64,000 bases of DNA from Cryptomeria japonica (lineage: Eukaryota; Streptophyta; Pinopsida; Cupressales; Cupressaceae): the NCBI RefSeq assembly GCF_030272615.1, contig NC_081405.1:605352177-605416176 (forward strand). Direction: 5' to 3'. The notes under the pieces were generated by a model, which was not told the DNA's origin, ran no database searches, and saw only the letters and a program-made list of their open reading frames with translations. Position 1 is the first letter of the stretch. Each line of letters begins with the position of its first letter. The position numbers and the translations under genes were made by a program. Below are positions 21,902 to 33,113 of this stretch, piece by piece.

Positions 21902-23839
21902 TGTCAAACATTTGTATTATTTTTTATAAATAAATGTAGATTTACATAATATATATTTTTCTTTTTTCATAAGCTACAATGCTATTTATGTGATGAAAAT
22001 GTAATTAGCTCCAAAAGCATTAATATTAGAATATGGTAGACCTATTTATGCAGTATATAGATTGGTAATTTGTGAATTGTCATCATGTGGACATCAAAGT
22101 GAATATTATGGTATCTTTTACACATAAAAGAACTTGTGAACAACAAACATAACCAAATTAATGCTTAAAAAAAATATTTCTCATCAATCTTAATATCTAT
22201 GTAGTACTTCTCACACGGTGCCCATGACTCTAAGGGGTGACCTTGTGTCTCTCTACTATTTTTTTTGGATATGTTTAGTATATTTATTTATTAATAATAA
22301 CTATTGCACATAGTCATTGAAAAATAACATCTAATAAATTCAACAACTTTTTTAAAAATTGAGTGCCTATTAAATCTTTCTACAATTTCTTTTGAAAACA
22401 TATTCATACTCTTGTATGAAATGTTCCAAAGATAAAGAATGAAACTATAATTGTATGCAAGTATCTAATAGATTCTACAATTTATTTTGAAAAATTTCTG
22501 AATGTTCTAAGGTAAAATCACTCAACAATGATAAATACTATAATTGCACACAAGACTCTACCAAATTCTGCAATTTAAAAAAAAAACACATTTGAATCCT
22601 TCAAAATAAAATATTTCGAAGACGACTAAAACTACATAACAAATTCAAGCATTTCTTTTGAAAATAAATCTTATTACTCAATAAAAAAATTGACTAGATA
22701 CAAAGTTAAAAAGCACAAGGTTCTAACAACACTACAAGACTCAACTGGACACGTATAATGAGGAATTTGACACAATTCACAACAATACACAAGACTTTCC
22801 CAAACATAAAGAAAAGAAAAGTGTAGCCGCACATTCTCACAAAGACTTTTTGGCAAACCTTCAAACATAAAGACACCTTCATTCAAAAAAATATCTTTAA
22901 TTGAATATTTTTTTTGAAATTATTTACTCTGAACCTATGCCAAGTTCTAATGTACCACAAGTTGGACATACTAAATATAAGTTTTCTTTTAAAAAAAATG
23001 ATTATCATTAGTTGAGTTTTTAAATTTTAGAAGCCACATAAAAAAGAATTTGTGGCAGTTATACAATTTGTTAGAAAAATACTTAATCTCTACCATTTCT
23101 ATTATCAATTCTCAATGACAACAACAATTTAAAAGGTTGCACTAATGTCAAATCACCTAGCATATCAAACTTTCTTGGGATATATGACCAATCTTCCAAT
23201 AAAAAATTGAAGGCTTGTCAACTTGGATACTCATAATCCTTGCTGACCTTAGCACTTCCTAACTTCATTATCAACGATTGTCAATTTAAAATAGTAGAGT
23301 AAAAATTCAATTTTATAGAATCAATTTTTAAGAAAATCAATATAATTTACACAAAATAAAATAGTAATCATATTTTTAATAGATTATTGAAAGAGCTTTA
23401 TGAATTATTTGTACCTCAACCAAATTACTTGAAATTTACAACTAGTTAGACTCATGTAATATTCTTCGTAGTTTCACACATCATCTATAAGTTTACCATT
23501 TCATATGACTCAAATCCATCACTTGTAGTAGAATACACAACTCATCATTTAATTCTCTTGTCAAGTAGCTTGTCATATATGTTGCATTTTCATGTTAAGG
23601 GTGATATCCCTCCTTTAGATATAAGCATTTAAGAAACTATGTTAATATATATTTTCAAATTAGAAATACATCTTTTATTCAAAAGAGATTATTGATACAA
23701 GTTGGGAGATAGAGATTGGTATAAACATCCTAAGTATGAATGAGAAGAACTAATTAGTATATGCTTAAGAGTTCAGTGTCAAGAAATTGAACTTAGGTCT
23801 TAATTTTAAAAAATAAAATATTTATTATTTTAGAATTAA
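21902..23839. other. AT-rich spacer, no gene recognised
   Basis: About 1.9 kb without a credible gene. Around 22205-22330 the minus strand resembles 16310-16420 (acacaaggtgac/cacc...catgggca preceded by an A-rich stretch), so an old dispersed repeat is present in opposite orientation at these two sites. The rest shows nothing. Confidence 0.35.
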
Positions 23840-24832
23840 TATACTATTTTTTTGATAAAAGTGGATGAAACCACTAAAATTATATTAAATATTGAGTTTT
23901 TTTATAGGTGTCTGGTTCAAAGAGCACTGAAGGGAAAGAACTAGTAAGAATACCCTTCAGTATTGCTCAAGAAAACATAAGCCTATCTACCCATTACAAA
24001 AGCCCATAGGCACCCCAAATAAACCCCCCAGATACATAGCCAACCGCATTAGATATAAAGGAAGCTGTAAAATCCAGAATAGAAGAGAACATCTTCAAAA
24101 TAGAGCCAGTGGTGTCCAACCATAACCAGTGCCAACAACCCATAGCCATCATGTCTACACAACACATGAGTCCAAATCTCTGAAAAGAACAAAACTCAGA
24201 ACCAGAAGAGAACCATGAATAAGTGATCATGCCAACACAAAAATGGTGAGCAAACATATGCCAATCCAGATAAGAAGTAGAGAAAGATGATGAAAACCCT
24301 CAGGAAGTAGGATAAGACTGATCCATAAGATAATCCAAAGCAACAGCCAAAGAAATAACAGCAGGATAAGAAACCATCTGCAACACCATACATACTACTC
24401 TTTTCAATTCCTCAAAAAAAGCCACCGGTCGCCAATTTTGACAAGAACTCTCCACAACAAACATAGTATTTTGTGTTAGTAAAAATAAATGCATAGAAAG
24501 AATGGATACCATGACTGCATGTCACCAAGAATATAAAAGAGAAAGAGATAACTAGATCATGATTAACCTTCCACTACAAGAAAAGGTAGCGAGCAAGAAG
24601 TTGCTCAACAGATGATGAAATATACTCATGCCTCATAACACCCCCAATCATAAAATATGCAACTCCCAAGCGATAAGACCAAACACAATGCCAGATGATT
24701 AAAGAATGAAGGAGCCAACTCAATTCATCATGATACAAAAGCCCCGCCCGAAAGTCACCAAGCTTAGACCATGAAGGTTAATGATTACCAAATAATGCAG
24801 AGGATCGAACAGACATAATTATACTATTTTTT
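23840..24832 (-). mobile_element. LINE-type retroposon, minus strand, with 13 bp target duplication
   Basis: TATACTATTTTTT lies at 23840-23852 and again at 24820-24832. The element between reads on the minus strand and ends with GTGGTTTCATCCACTTTTATC followed by an A-run, a tail of the type found on plant LINE 3' ends. The body is about 967 bp, rich in TGG/TTTG as LINE 3' UTRs are, and I recognise no RT motif, so it is most likely a 5'-truncated LINE or a derivative. Short open stretches inside (23994-24512, minus) are not convincing genes. Confidence 0.75.
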
Positions 24833-24875
24833 ACTAAAATTTATAATAATTAATTTTATATTATTGAAGAAATAT

Positions 24876-25009
24876 ATTTGTAGTCTAATGTAAAGAAAAA
24901 AATTATTTTACTTATTTTAATATCTAATTTATTGATAAATTTATTTGTAGTCTAATGTAAAGAAAAAAATTCTTTTACTTATTTTAATATATAATTTATT
25001 GATAGAAAA
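24876..25009. repeat. Tandem duplication, 67 bp unit, two copies
   Basis: atttgtagtctaatgtaaag starts at 24876 and again at 24943, with the rest of the unit nearly identical (differences near ttattt/ttcttt and atctaat/atataat). A recent local duplication in AT-rich DNA. Confidence 0.75.
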
Positions 25010-25623
25010 TTTTAAGAATACTTTTCTTAGTATTACAAATATGTCAAATCTTGAAACTATTTTCTCTTACCTGAAAATATATTTAATTCAAATACAATAA
25101 TTTTATTGACATATTAAAGACAAAAAAAAAATGCTATTTAAAAAATGGAAAGTAAAAACATCATTTTGATCAACTCCCAATGATATCTAATAATTTATTT
25201 TATATTATATATATAATATAAAACATTCAAGTGATAAGGAATTGTAATTTAAGTGATGACAATGATGGCACGTTGTTTGATTAAATCATTTATTAAAGTT
25301 CAAGTTTTTCAAAGGTGTGATTAAACCCCAATCAATTTTTAATAATAATATTGATGTTCATCCATTTTCATCACTTATAATAATTTCACTAGAAGATAAA
25401 AGAAAATAAATTTTATCTTATCCAATTCCATTTAATTTTTACTATATGCAATTAAAAACATTGAATGATATATCGATTAGTTTTCAAACAATAATGATGA
25501 TGAATCCACTACAAAACAAGGTTGCATTGCTACAACGTTCTTGTCAAATGTTGGCAACATAATTTATTTATTTTTGTTATGTAGAAAAATGAACAAGAAG
25601 GTATTCTAGATGAGACATTTCTC

Positions 25624-25626
<3 letters not shown>

Positions 25627-25694
<68 letters not shown>

Positions 25695-25713
25695 ATACAC
25701 ACACACACACACC
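25627..25713. repeat. (CT)n-(AC)n compound microsatellite
   Basis: An uninterrupted CT/TC run of about 66 bp at 25627-25692, followed shortly by an AC run at 25695-25712. Its apparent reading frames (Arg-Glu or Ser-Leu repeats) are artefacts. Confidence 0.95.
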
Positions 25714-26379
25714 TTGCATTCCCTATTTTTAGTCAATCCCACAACACATGATTTAATCCTACATGCCACAAAACTCATCCCAAATTCAAAATTTCAAACT
25801 TCAAGTTGTCAATCCCACAACACATGATTTGATCCTAATCATTTGTGTGACTATTGATTATGTCTTAATATTTAAAAACATTCATTTGTGCATTTAAAGA
25901 AATCTTAGAACATCAAACAATATTTCATTACAATGAGAATTCATATTTAGGAACAATTCAATTGGAGCATTAAAAAGCATACATTCAAATCATAATTTGT
26001 ATCTAGGTTATTACACAATTGTTTTTTATTTGCAACAATTCTACAAGACTATAAAACTAGTTTTTCAAAGGGATTGGCTAAGGGGAACTTAACCCTTGCA
26101 ATATAGTAACTTCCTTTAGTACACATACATCAAGATTAATCTTACTAGTTACATAATTACTTTGAGCACGTCACTAGAACATCACAAAATGGGTGAAGTG
26201 GTAAAAAGGAAGTCAATGGGAGAATGGATGTATCTAAAATTATCTTACTCCAAATTGTCAAAAAATAGATACATATAATACATCTATGTAATCTAACCAG
26301 TTGGTCTAGCAAGGGTTCTTTCCAAAGATAATGTTTATTTATGAATAAAAATAGGGAAAAGGGATATATCAATGAAGTT

Positions 26380-26540
26380 CGAAGCATAGGTTGAAAGAAA
26401 AGAGGAAAGTAGAATATAATGCTAATACAATAGTCCAAAAGGACAAAGGAAAGAAGAATTTCAAAATTCAATGTACCCATTATGGAAAGAAAGGCATATG
26501 GAAGAGAAATATTCGAAGATACTTCTTAATTTGAAGCTAT
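26380..26540 (+). pseudogene. Possible Copia-type gag knuckle remnant
   Basis: The plus strand reads ...KDKGKKNFKIQCTHYGKKGIWKRN, resembling the basic run plus CCHC knuckle (C-x2-C-x3-GH-x4-C) near the end of Copia Gag proteins. No LTRs or pol sequences are recognisable around it. A short, heavily decayed fossil; the call rests on one motif. Confidence 0.35.
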
Positions 26541-27723
26541 ATGTTAAAAATAGGAAGAAGAAGGATATCTACTCTATAGAAATAAAGAAAGGGAAAGAGA
26601 TTCAAGATAATTATGTATCGAACAACATAATCTCATATCTTGTGTGAAAAGATACATGCATGATAGATGAGAGTTCCAAGAAAAAGAGGTTGAAGAGATA
26701 ACAAAAAAATTTCATATCAAAATCCACATCATTAAGGACAAAAATATATTGTTGATAGCTTGTTTCTGAGATCACAATGTAAGAGTTCCAAATTGCTAAA
26801 GTTACAAAATACCATGAGCTCCTAAGACATTTAAATATTATGTTATTCTATGACACAACCTTGGTTGTTTTCCTCCTAAATAAGTACACTAGAAGACTTT
26901 ATGTCCCTGTAAACTGCACATTTATGGGTTCCATGATGTAGTGGCAGGTTGTGAAATCCCCTTGTCTGTAAGACATTTGTTTGTATCTCATTGGAGGCTA
27001 CGTTTTTTTTCTGGCTTCTTATAGTTTTTCTGGTTATGATCACAGATCGTGAGACCCGTCTTTTTTACCTATGAACTGCTATATAAGAATTTGAACCTTT
27101 TGACAATTTACTTAAACAGAATATTAAAAAACAAATTATAGACAATAAATTCATTTTATACAAAACCTTAAAATTTCGTGAACCAATCAATCAATTTCCA
27201 ATAATAACTTTGATGAATCTACCCACCTCTATCTAAATTTTACTATATGTATTGGAAGATAAATTATAAACAATAGACTCATTCCGTGCATAACTTTAAG
27301 GTGCGGTGAATTGGTTTGGTGGGCATGTTGAAATCTGATGATGGAGTTGTGACAGATCAACCACTCCTTAAAGAAAGATCAACCACTCCTTAAAGAATTC
27401 AGTATAGAAGCTCAAACTTCTTTACACGTCTCGAATTTTTAGTTCCTGAATCAGCGTACGTCAATGCAATCCTTTTCTAGAAGAGACGACCACGTTTCTT
27501 TTACTGGAATCCAAATTATTCAGCTGCCTTTCTTACATTGAATACCAAATTTGACGTTTCAGGGATTTTGGATTTTTATATAGAGAAGCACTAGTCCACT
27601 TCTAGATGATGTTAACTTTTCCATAGACATCTGAATATTGTGAATTTTTCTTATATAAACACAAACTGTGCTGTTTGAGCATTCAGCCTTCAATAAACTC
27701 ATCTACGCGTAGATTGAGCAGTC

Positions 27724-27985
27724 ATGGAGACAGCGAATAGAACTGATCTTAAAGTTATCCATCTCTCTCTCTCTTTCTTTCATGTTTATGCAGCGAGGAG
27801 TTGAATGCGTACAAAACCCTAGTGAGGGAGCTTTCTCATAGGATTCTGAAGCTCCTTGTTTGGAGTCTGGGCGTGGACATTTCCAGCCAGTCTGCATCAG
27901 AACTGTTTGAGAAATCGTATGGAAATCTTCGGATGAATTACTATGACAAGAGCACTGAAAAGGAAATCTTCGGATGAATTACTAT
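27724..27985 (+). pseudogene. Broken second copy of the dioxygenase gene
   Basis: The ATG at 27724 and the next 40 bp match the start of the intact gene (METANRTDLKVIHLSLS against MEAVNGTDLPVIDLSLF). The sequence then jumps from within exon 1 to the last 20 bp of intron 1 (catgtttatgcag) and exon 2 (from 27794), losing about 400 bp. Exon 2 sequence is nearly identical to 18441-18613 and then stops. ggaaatcttcggatgaattac occurs twice at the break (about 27920 and 27963), a small duplication at the junction. The iron-binding HxD..H residues are absent, so it cannot make an active enzyme. Intron-2-like sequence resumes at about 28120 and 29695-29785. Confidence 0.85.
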
Positions 27986-28043
27986 ATATACAAAACTTTT
28001 ATAATCAGATCTAAGAGATTCTTGATCACAAATAGAAATTAGA

Positions 28044-28400
28044 AAAATATTTTATTTCTTATTAACACATTAGTAATAATATGCTATATATTAAATATAA
28101 TCATGATATATTAGAATTTTATTTTTATTTTAAAATTAATTATAATACTTAGTATAAAGTAAATTTTGTTTAAATAGGTTTTATAACAATATATAAATAG
28201 ATGTATGTCTTCATGAGGGCTTAATCAACAAAATATTTTATTTCTTATTAACACATTAGTAATAATATGCTATATATTAAATATAATCATGATATATTAG
28301 AATTTTTTTATTTATTTTAAAATTAACAATAATATTTAGTGTAAAGTAAATTTTGTTAAATAGGTTTTATAACAATATATAAATAGATGTCTCTGTGAGG
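28044..28400. repeat. Tandem duplication, about 187 bp unit, two copies
   Basis: aaatattttatttcttattaacac starts near 28044 and near 28231. Both units run on through atgatatattagaattttat, a ttagtataaagtaaattttg-like block, and ataacaatatataaatagatg to gagggYttaatca. The end of each unit resembles intron 2 of the intact dioxygenase, so this array probably arose within the copied intron. Confidence 0.7.
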
Positions 28401-28408
28401 GTTTAATC

Positions 28409-29681
28409 ATGTTGATTATGGAGTATATGAAAGCCCTGCATGTTGAGAGGAACCCTATGGCTAAAATTGGTATTGAATTTCAGAAGAATGTATGTGTTCA
28501 TTATGGGGACACCTCTTATGATGAGGAGGTGGAACCTGATGGGGACGAGGTCTTCAATATTTATGTTAAACAAGGCCCCTTGTCATCCATTTCTAAAAAC
28601 CCTAACCCCACTAGTAGAAAATGTATTGTTTTATCTTATGAGGATGAGGACCCTAAATATGTTCCTAATTCGATGGACCCTAGTATGGATGTGAAGGGCA
28701 AAAGAGTGACTAGGGTTTCTGAGTTGAGTGCTAAGGGTAAATCCAAAATCTTTGGGCCCTCGATGGTCAATGTCACTAAGCAAATAAAGGCCTCTCAGAT
28801 TGACTTGGATGGGCCTACGGAGGTTCAAGGTGTTAATGCTTTTATGCTTACTGATGTTGGCGGGGCTACCCCTAAGGAGATGAGATCCTCGGTCCCTGAG
28901 AACTCGATTTCTAATATCAATCTGATGAATTTATAGGATAATCAAAATGCCCTATTCTCCTAGATCTTTTAGGAGATCGATATTCTTAAGGAGAAGGGTA
29001 ATCCGCCTAGCAGGGACTTGGACAATATTTTTGCTAATACAAGGTCCCTGGCTAATGGTATCAAAGACCTCAAGAAGGATCATGAAGAGCGCATTAAGGC
29101 CCTAGAAGATGATTATCACAAGCTTAAGCAGAGTTTGAGTGCAATGGTGATGGTGAGCAAGGTGGCCATGGACAATAATAGTGAGGATCTTTGTAGACTT
29201 AATGAGCAGGCCGAAGTTCTTCATGCTATCTCTCAAAGAAATTCCCCATCTAACAGCATGAAGTTGGTCAAGAAGGCTAAGGTGGTGGATGCAGGTACAC
29301 GTAAAAATCATAGAAAATCATAGGGGTCCATTGGAGGACGTGGATGAGGACTTGGATGTGAACAGGATGCTCTAGCCATGCCCTGCTACGAGACTTCGCA
29401 GTAAAGATAAGGGTATGACCCTTGTTGATAGCATTAGTAAGAAAGTTATAATTATCAATGAAGAGATCATTCAAAAGAATGATAAATTGGGCAAATTACT
29501 ATAGTTTTATTTAGGTGCTCTATCTAGTTCTCTACCTTGGTCTTTTGTGGGCTGGTTGCCATTTGTTTGGTTGTTGGGCCCCAGATGGTTGTTGTTTAAG
29601 ATTGTTCTTTTGTTGACTTTAGGTTTACGGTCCCTGTATAACCAATTGTCGTTAGTTTTTTTACAATAAAAATGATATAAG
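28409..29681 (+). mobile_element. LINE-like element remnant with an ORF1-type protein
   Basis: 28409-28936 encodes about 175 residues (MLIMEYMKALHVERNPMAKIG...) rich in acidic and basic residues. 29018-29323 encodes a coiled coil (NIFANTRSLANGIKDLKKDHEERIKALEDDY...), and a final segment near 29410-29500 reads SKKVIIINEEIIQKNDKLGKLL. Right after comes a T/G-rich stretch ending ggtttacggtccctgtataacc and an A-rich end near 29670. Coil plus a T/G-rich 3' UTR suits a plant LINE ORF1-type element, but no endonuclease or RT follows, so it is truncated or non-autonomous. aacaatatata flanks it at 28371 and 29682, a possible target duplication. A relative of its tail lies at 30650-30960. Confidence 0.5.
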
Positions 29682-29689
29682 AACAATAT

Positions 29690-29790
29690 ATATTGGGTAT
29701 AAAATAAATTTATTTGAATAGTTTTATAATGATATAGATAATTATATTTATTTTTAATAATATTATATTTGTACAAATAGTACTAGCAGC
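29690..29790 (+). pseudogene. Remnant of dioxygenase intron 2 in the copied locus
   Basis: atagttttataatgatatagata and tttttaataatatt..a.ttgtacaaatagta match intron 2 of the intact gene at about 18815-18895. It places the end of the duplicated locus here, beyond the LINE-like insertion. No exon 3 sequence follows. Confidence 0.6.
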
Positions 29791-29824
29791 TGCACGGTTT
29801 TGTCGTGCAACATGTGGTCATTAG

Positions 29825-29825
<1 letters not shown>

Positions 29826-29892
<67 letters not shown>

Positions 29893-29895
29893 ATA

Positions 29896-29975
<80 letters not shown>
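29826..29975. repeat. (TA)n microsatellite, about 150 bp
   Basis: Nearly pure TA with two small interruptions (ctatatatatg near 29890). The Ile-Tyr frames through it are not genes. Directly outside the end of the duplicated dioxygenase locus. Confidence 0.97.
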
Positions 29976-29978
<3 letters not shown>

Positions 29979-30649
29979 ATGAAGATGTAGTGAAAGTCGA
30001 TGGGGAGCAATAAAGGAAATTTGAACCGATTATAACTTCATAGTAGGGATAAAAAAAAATTGGTTGTGAAAAGTGTTAAACAAAGGTATTCCCATTCACT
30101 ATTATTTTTTAATTTTGCAAATTTTGAGTAAACACTAAAAATTTGAATCAAAATTAATAGGTTTTTTTTTTTTTTTTTAAATTGACATATTAGAAGGTAT
30201 GTAAAAACAAAATTGAAAATAGATTTTACTACCATTTTTTGTAAAACAATCATTTACAAAACTTGTCTATATATGTTCATACATATAGACATGTTTATGT
30301 GTGACCATTGAAATATTGAAGAGCATTATGATAGAACACCAAGTATTGTATCATTCAAACTAAGAAAATCAACATAAGCTATGCAAATGAATAGAGAAAT
30401 CATTTTATAAAGTTTCTATTTGACTTCCAATTACTAGTATATTGATACGATGTGTAAAAAATATTAAATTTTGTTATAGTATCTAGAAGAAGAGAAATAA
30501 AGATCAATATAAAATTAAAGGTGTGTATATGAGGATATACAAATTGAAATTTTAATTTAAATGGTTATAAAAATGCAATTCTAATTTGTAAATGGAAATA
30601 CAACTACATTTATTTTAAGGAATTAGAGGTACACGTTTCTATAGGCCCA
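29976..30649. other. AT-rich spacer, no gene recognised
   Basis: About 670 bp of AT-rich DNA with a T-run near 30163-30178. No supportable feature. Confidence 0.4.
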
Positions 30650-30960
30650 TCTATTAGGACCAGGAGCATGATTCATGAAAAGTACCACGAGGACCATCAT
30701 GGAGGAGCTGGAAAAAACCAATAAGGATGTTATTGAGAAAAATGTTGAGCTCTTAGGAGCTTTTGTTTAGCTTTTTGCTAGTTTGTCTGGGGCCTTAGTG
30801 TTGTTTGTTAGTTGGGCTTTGTGGGGTTTTGCTCCTATTTCTTTTGTTGTTTGGATGTTGGTTCTGGACTTTGTCATTGATATTTTTATTTCTCTGTACT
30901 TGGATTTGGGTTTCGGGTCTCTATAAAACCCATTTTATCTTAATCAAAATCATTTAGTTT
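30650..30960 (+). mobile_element. LINE-like 3' tail, second copy
   Basis: A short coding tail (MEELEKTNKDVIEKNVELLGAF) followed by a T/G-rich stretch (tagtttgtctggggcctta...) and tttcgggtctctataaaaccc, then taatcaaaa. The order matches the end of the 28409-29681 element (INEEIIQKNDKLGKLL, T/G-rich stretch, ggtccctgtataacc), so both are 3' ends of one retroposon family. No RT is present; 5'-truncated. Confidence 0.5.
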
Positions 30961-31436
30961 AAACAAGATGAATATATACTTGTTTTTTTAAAATAGAAAA
31001 TGTGAGCTACGAATTATCATCGGCACTCGCAACCATGTTGTTGGAGCCTAAAAAAATGGTGCAGTACCCCTCCCTTGATTAGACTTTTTTGATACTCATT
31101 TTGACCATGGTTGACTTTTCAGTGGTTTTGTGGATACATTGTGGTGATGTTTTTCTTCAAATATTATGCTATGGTGGACTATGCTTTGATGTGTGATTAA
31201 GTGAATGTTGATTATGCATTAGTTCCTTATGGATAATTAGATGTTAACTTTATTAATGTGTTATTGACCATGGACTAACACATTTACTTTATGTATGAGT
31301 TGCATTGAGTTGCTTTATGTATCTGTCTTCATGTATGTGTGGAGTCTGTATGCGGTGCAGGGAGATGATTTTTCGTCATTCACTTCGGTGAAACACAGAG
31401 CGTCACGATTCTCCTTCACTAGTGTGTTTACCATGT

Positions 31437-31481
<45 letters not shown>

Positions 31482-32889
31482 TATATAAATAAATAAATAA
31501 ATAAAATTGCATTATATTTAAATTTTTGATCAAAACAAAATATAATAAAGAATTGAATGAAACGTTTTATATTTTAATGAAAGAATAAATTATGTTTCAC
31601 AAACTACTTACTACAGACTAATTATTCTATGACCAGATCAAATAATTGACTACGAAATCCTTTAACATAAATATAATTCTCCTAAAGTCAAGACATTATA
31701 ATCTAATAAAATATTATAATCAAACAAATGTTTGGACTGGAAGGCAAAAATCCAAAACTAATTCCAGAATTCAAAAAAACTATAAAATATAATAAAGTAT
31801 TTTGCAACCAAAACATTACAATATATTCATATATATATTGACTCTTCCAGAAAACATTATGATTTAATATATACACCTAAATTTGATACTCGCATCCAAA
31901 ACATTATAACACAAAACAAAATATTAAGCAACCGAAAGACATTGCAGCATATATACATCTAAAAATATTGGCAGAGAACCCCAATATCTAATGACACAAT
32001 AGAAAAACTATATAAAATATCAAAACTTGGAAACTAAAACCATAATCTAATGCTTCAAAACTAAATGAATGACCAAATACAGATTGGCATTGGCATGAGC
32101 GTGGCATTATGATCAAGTGCTGCACAGCAGCGAAGTTCCTGCCAGAGTGGAAGACTGATTATGCTTTTGTCAGTTTTGTCTAATTGAAAATTTTGTCAAG
32201 CTTTCAGACATTCTAATTAATGTGGACAATTAAACTTAAGCTTCACCAGCTTCAACATGGAAGAAGAGCACTTGTCTTGCTTTACTCTTGCAAAAGGATT
32301 TTTCATTTAGATACCTCGATCATAACAAAGAGATACTAATAGCTATATAGGAATGGGAGGAGCAGACAAATGAAGTGACAAAATATCATTGTCGTAATGC
32401 AATTTGGAAAGAACCAAAATTAACAACCAAAAACAAATATCAAATTAATATAATCTAATATAATTCAATTAATTAGTTTGAAATCTGTGAACTCCAATAT
32501 AAACCTAAATCCAGATAACGACCTTTAAATGCCACTCAACAACAAATGTTTCTCAAACTATAGATGATACTCTTGGGCTACAAGATCGATGCTTATGCTT
32601 CAACAAGGTTATCAAACAGTTGCAGAGATCTCGAGTCAACAAACCATTTTAGCATTGCACCACTTCCACTTCCATTATGAGCAGTTGCAGCTCCTCAAAT
32701 CTATTATGTTTAACACATTCAACAGCTGCCAAGCATGCCCAATTGGTACTGCCGTATTTTGGCAAATTTGGCAGGAGCTAAATCTGCCTCCTGTAGTTAC
32801 AAATGTGAAGCCGGCATTGCTGAGACTTGCCTTGGCCATTCTAAGCTCCCCCTGGTCTAAAATGCACATATTTGTAGGTGCCAAATGTG
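30961..32889. other. AT-rich spacer with an (AT)n run, no gene recognised
   Basis: About 1.9 kb. It holds an AT microsatellite at 31441-31471 followed by aaataaataaata repeats to about 31505. An ORF at 32589-32900 shows no family features. Nothing else supported. Confidence 0.4.
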
Positions 32890-33113
32890 CATTCTATTAA
32901 CAGTACAAATTCAGCAGCTGACACTAAATGATTACCTTCACTAAAATTAAAGAGAAACAGAGTTCCAACTCAGCCATCTCCTTCCAGTAGTTCAATGGAG
33001 GTAAAAATGTTGGACAGCGACTTGGGAAATATGTCCACGTTCTTTATAAAAACTTTATAAACTGCACTTGCAGGCACACCAAGTTCGACTTCCCAACTGG
33101 TTTTGTGCACCAT
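32890..33113 (-). pseudogene. PR-10/Bet v 1-like gene relic, first exon
   Basis: From an ATG at 33113 the minus strand encodes MVHKTSWEVELGVPASAVYK...VDIFPKSLSNIFTSIELLEGDG. After an in-frame stop (TGA where GGA is expected in the GDGG motif) the same frame goes on as VGTLFLFNFSEGNHLVSAAEF. This is the N-terminal part of the Bet v 1/PR-10 fold: strand, V-shaped helices with P..FK/YKVF, then the ligand-loop GDGGVGT motif and a following strand. Members bind hydrophobic ligands or act in defence and specialised metabolism. Only the first third is visible, so this is a broken host gene. Confidence 0.6.

Larger units (their letters stand above)
25040..27723 (+). repeat. Copy of the dioxygenase 5' flank, interrupted by unrelated DNA
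   Basis: Blocks collinear with 16250-17966 occur at 25040-25510 and 27100-27723. Between them about 1.6 kb (25510-27100) has no counterpart and includes a long CT/CA microsatellite and a possible Copia gag remnant near 26400-26520 (KGKKNFKIQCTHYGKKG). The same order and strand show a segmental duplication rather than retroposition, since promoter and intron sequences were copied too. The TATA region (ttatataaacacaaac, near 27651) is retained. Confidence 0.7.

Noticed and set aside
23994-24512. Trp/Phe/Cys-rich minus-strand ORFs
   Set aside because: They lie within a retroposon with defined target duplications and show no domain; T/G-rich LINE 3' UTRs often stay open by chance.
25530-25778. 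Arg-Glu repeat protein on the minus strand
   Set aside because: Reading of the CT microsatellite with random flanks.
29800-29990. Ile-Tyr repeat proteins
   Set aside because: Readings of the TA microsatellite.
32589-32900. Plus-strand ORF of 103 residues
   Set aside because: No family features; it overlaps the decayed flank of the PR-10-like relic on the other strand.
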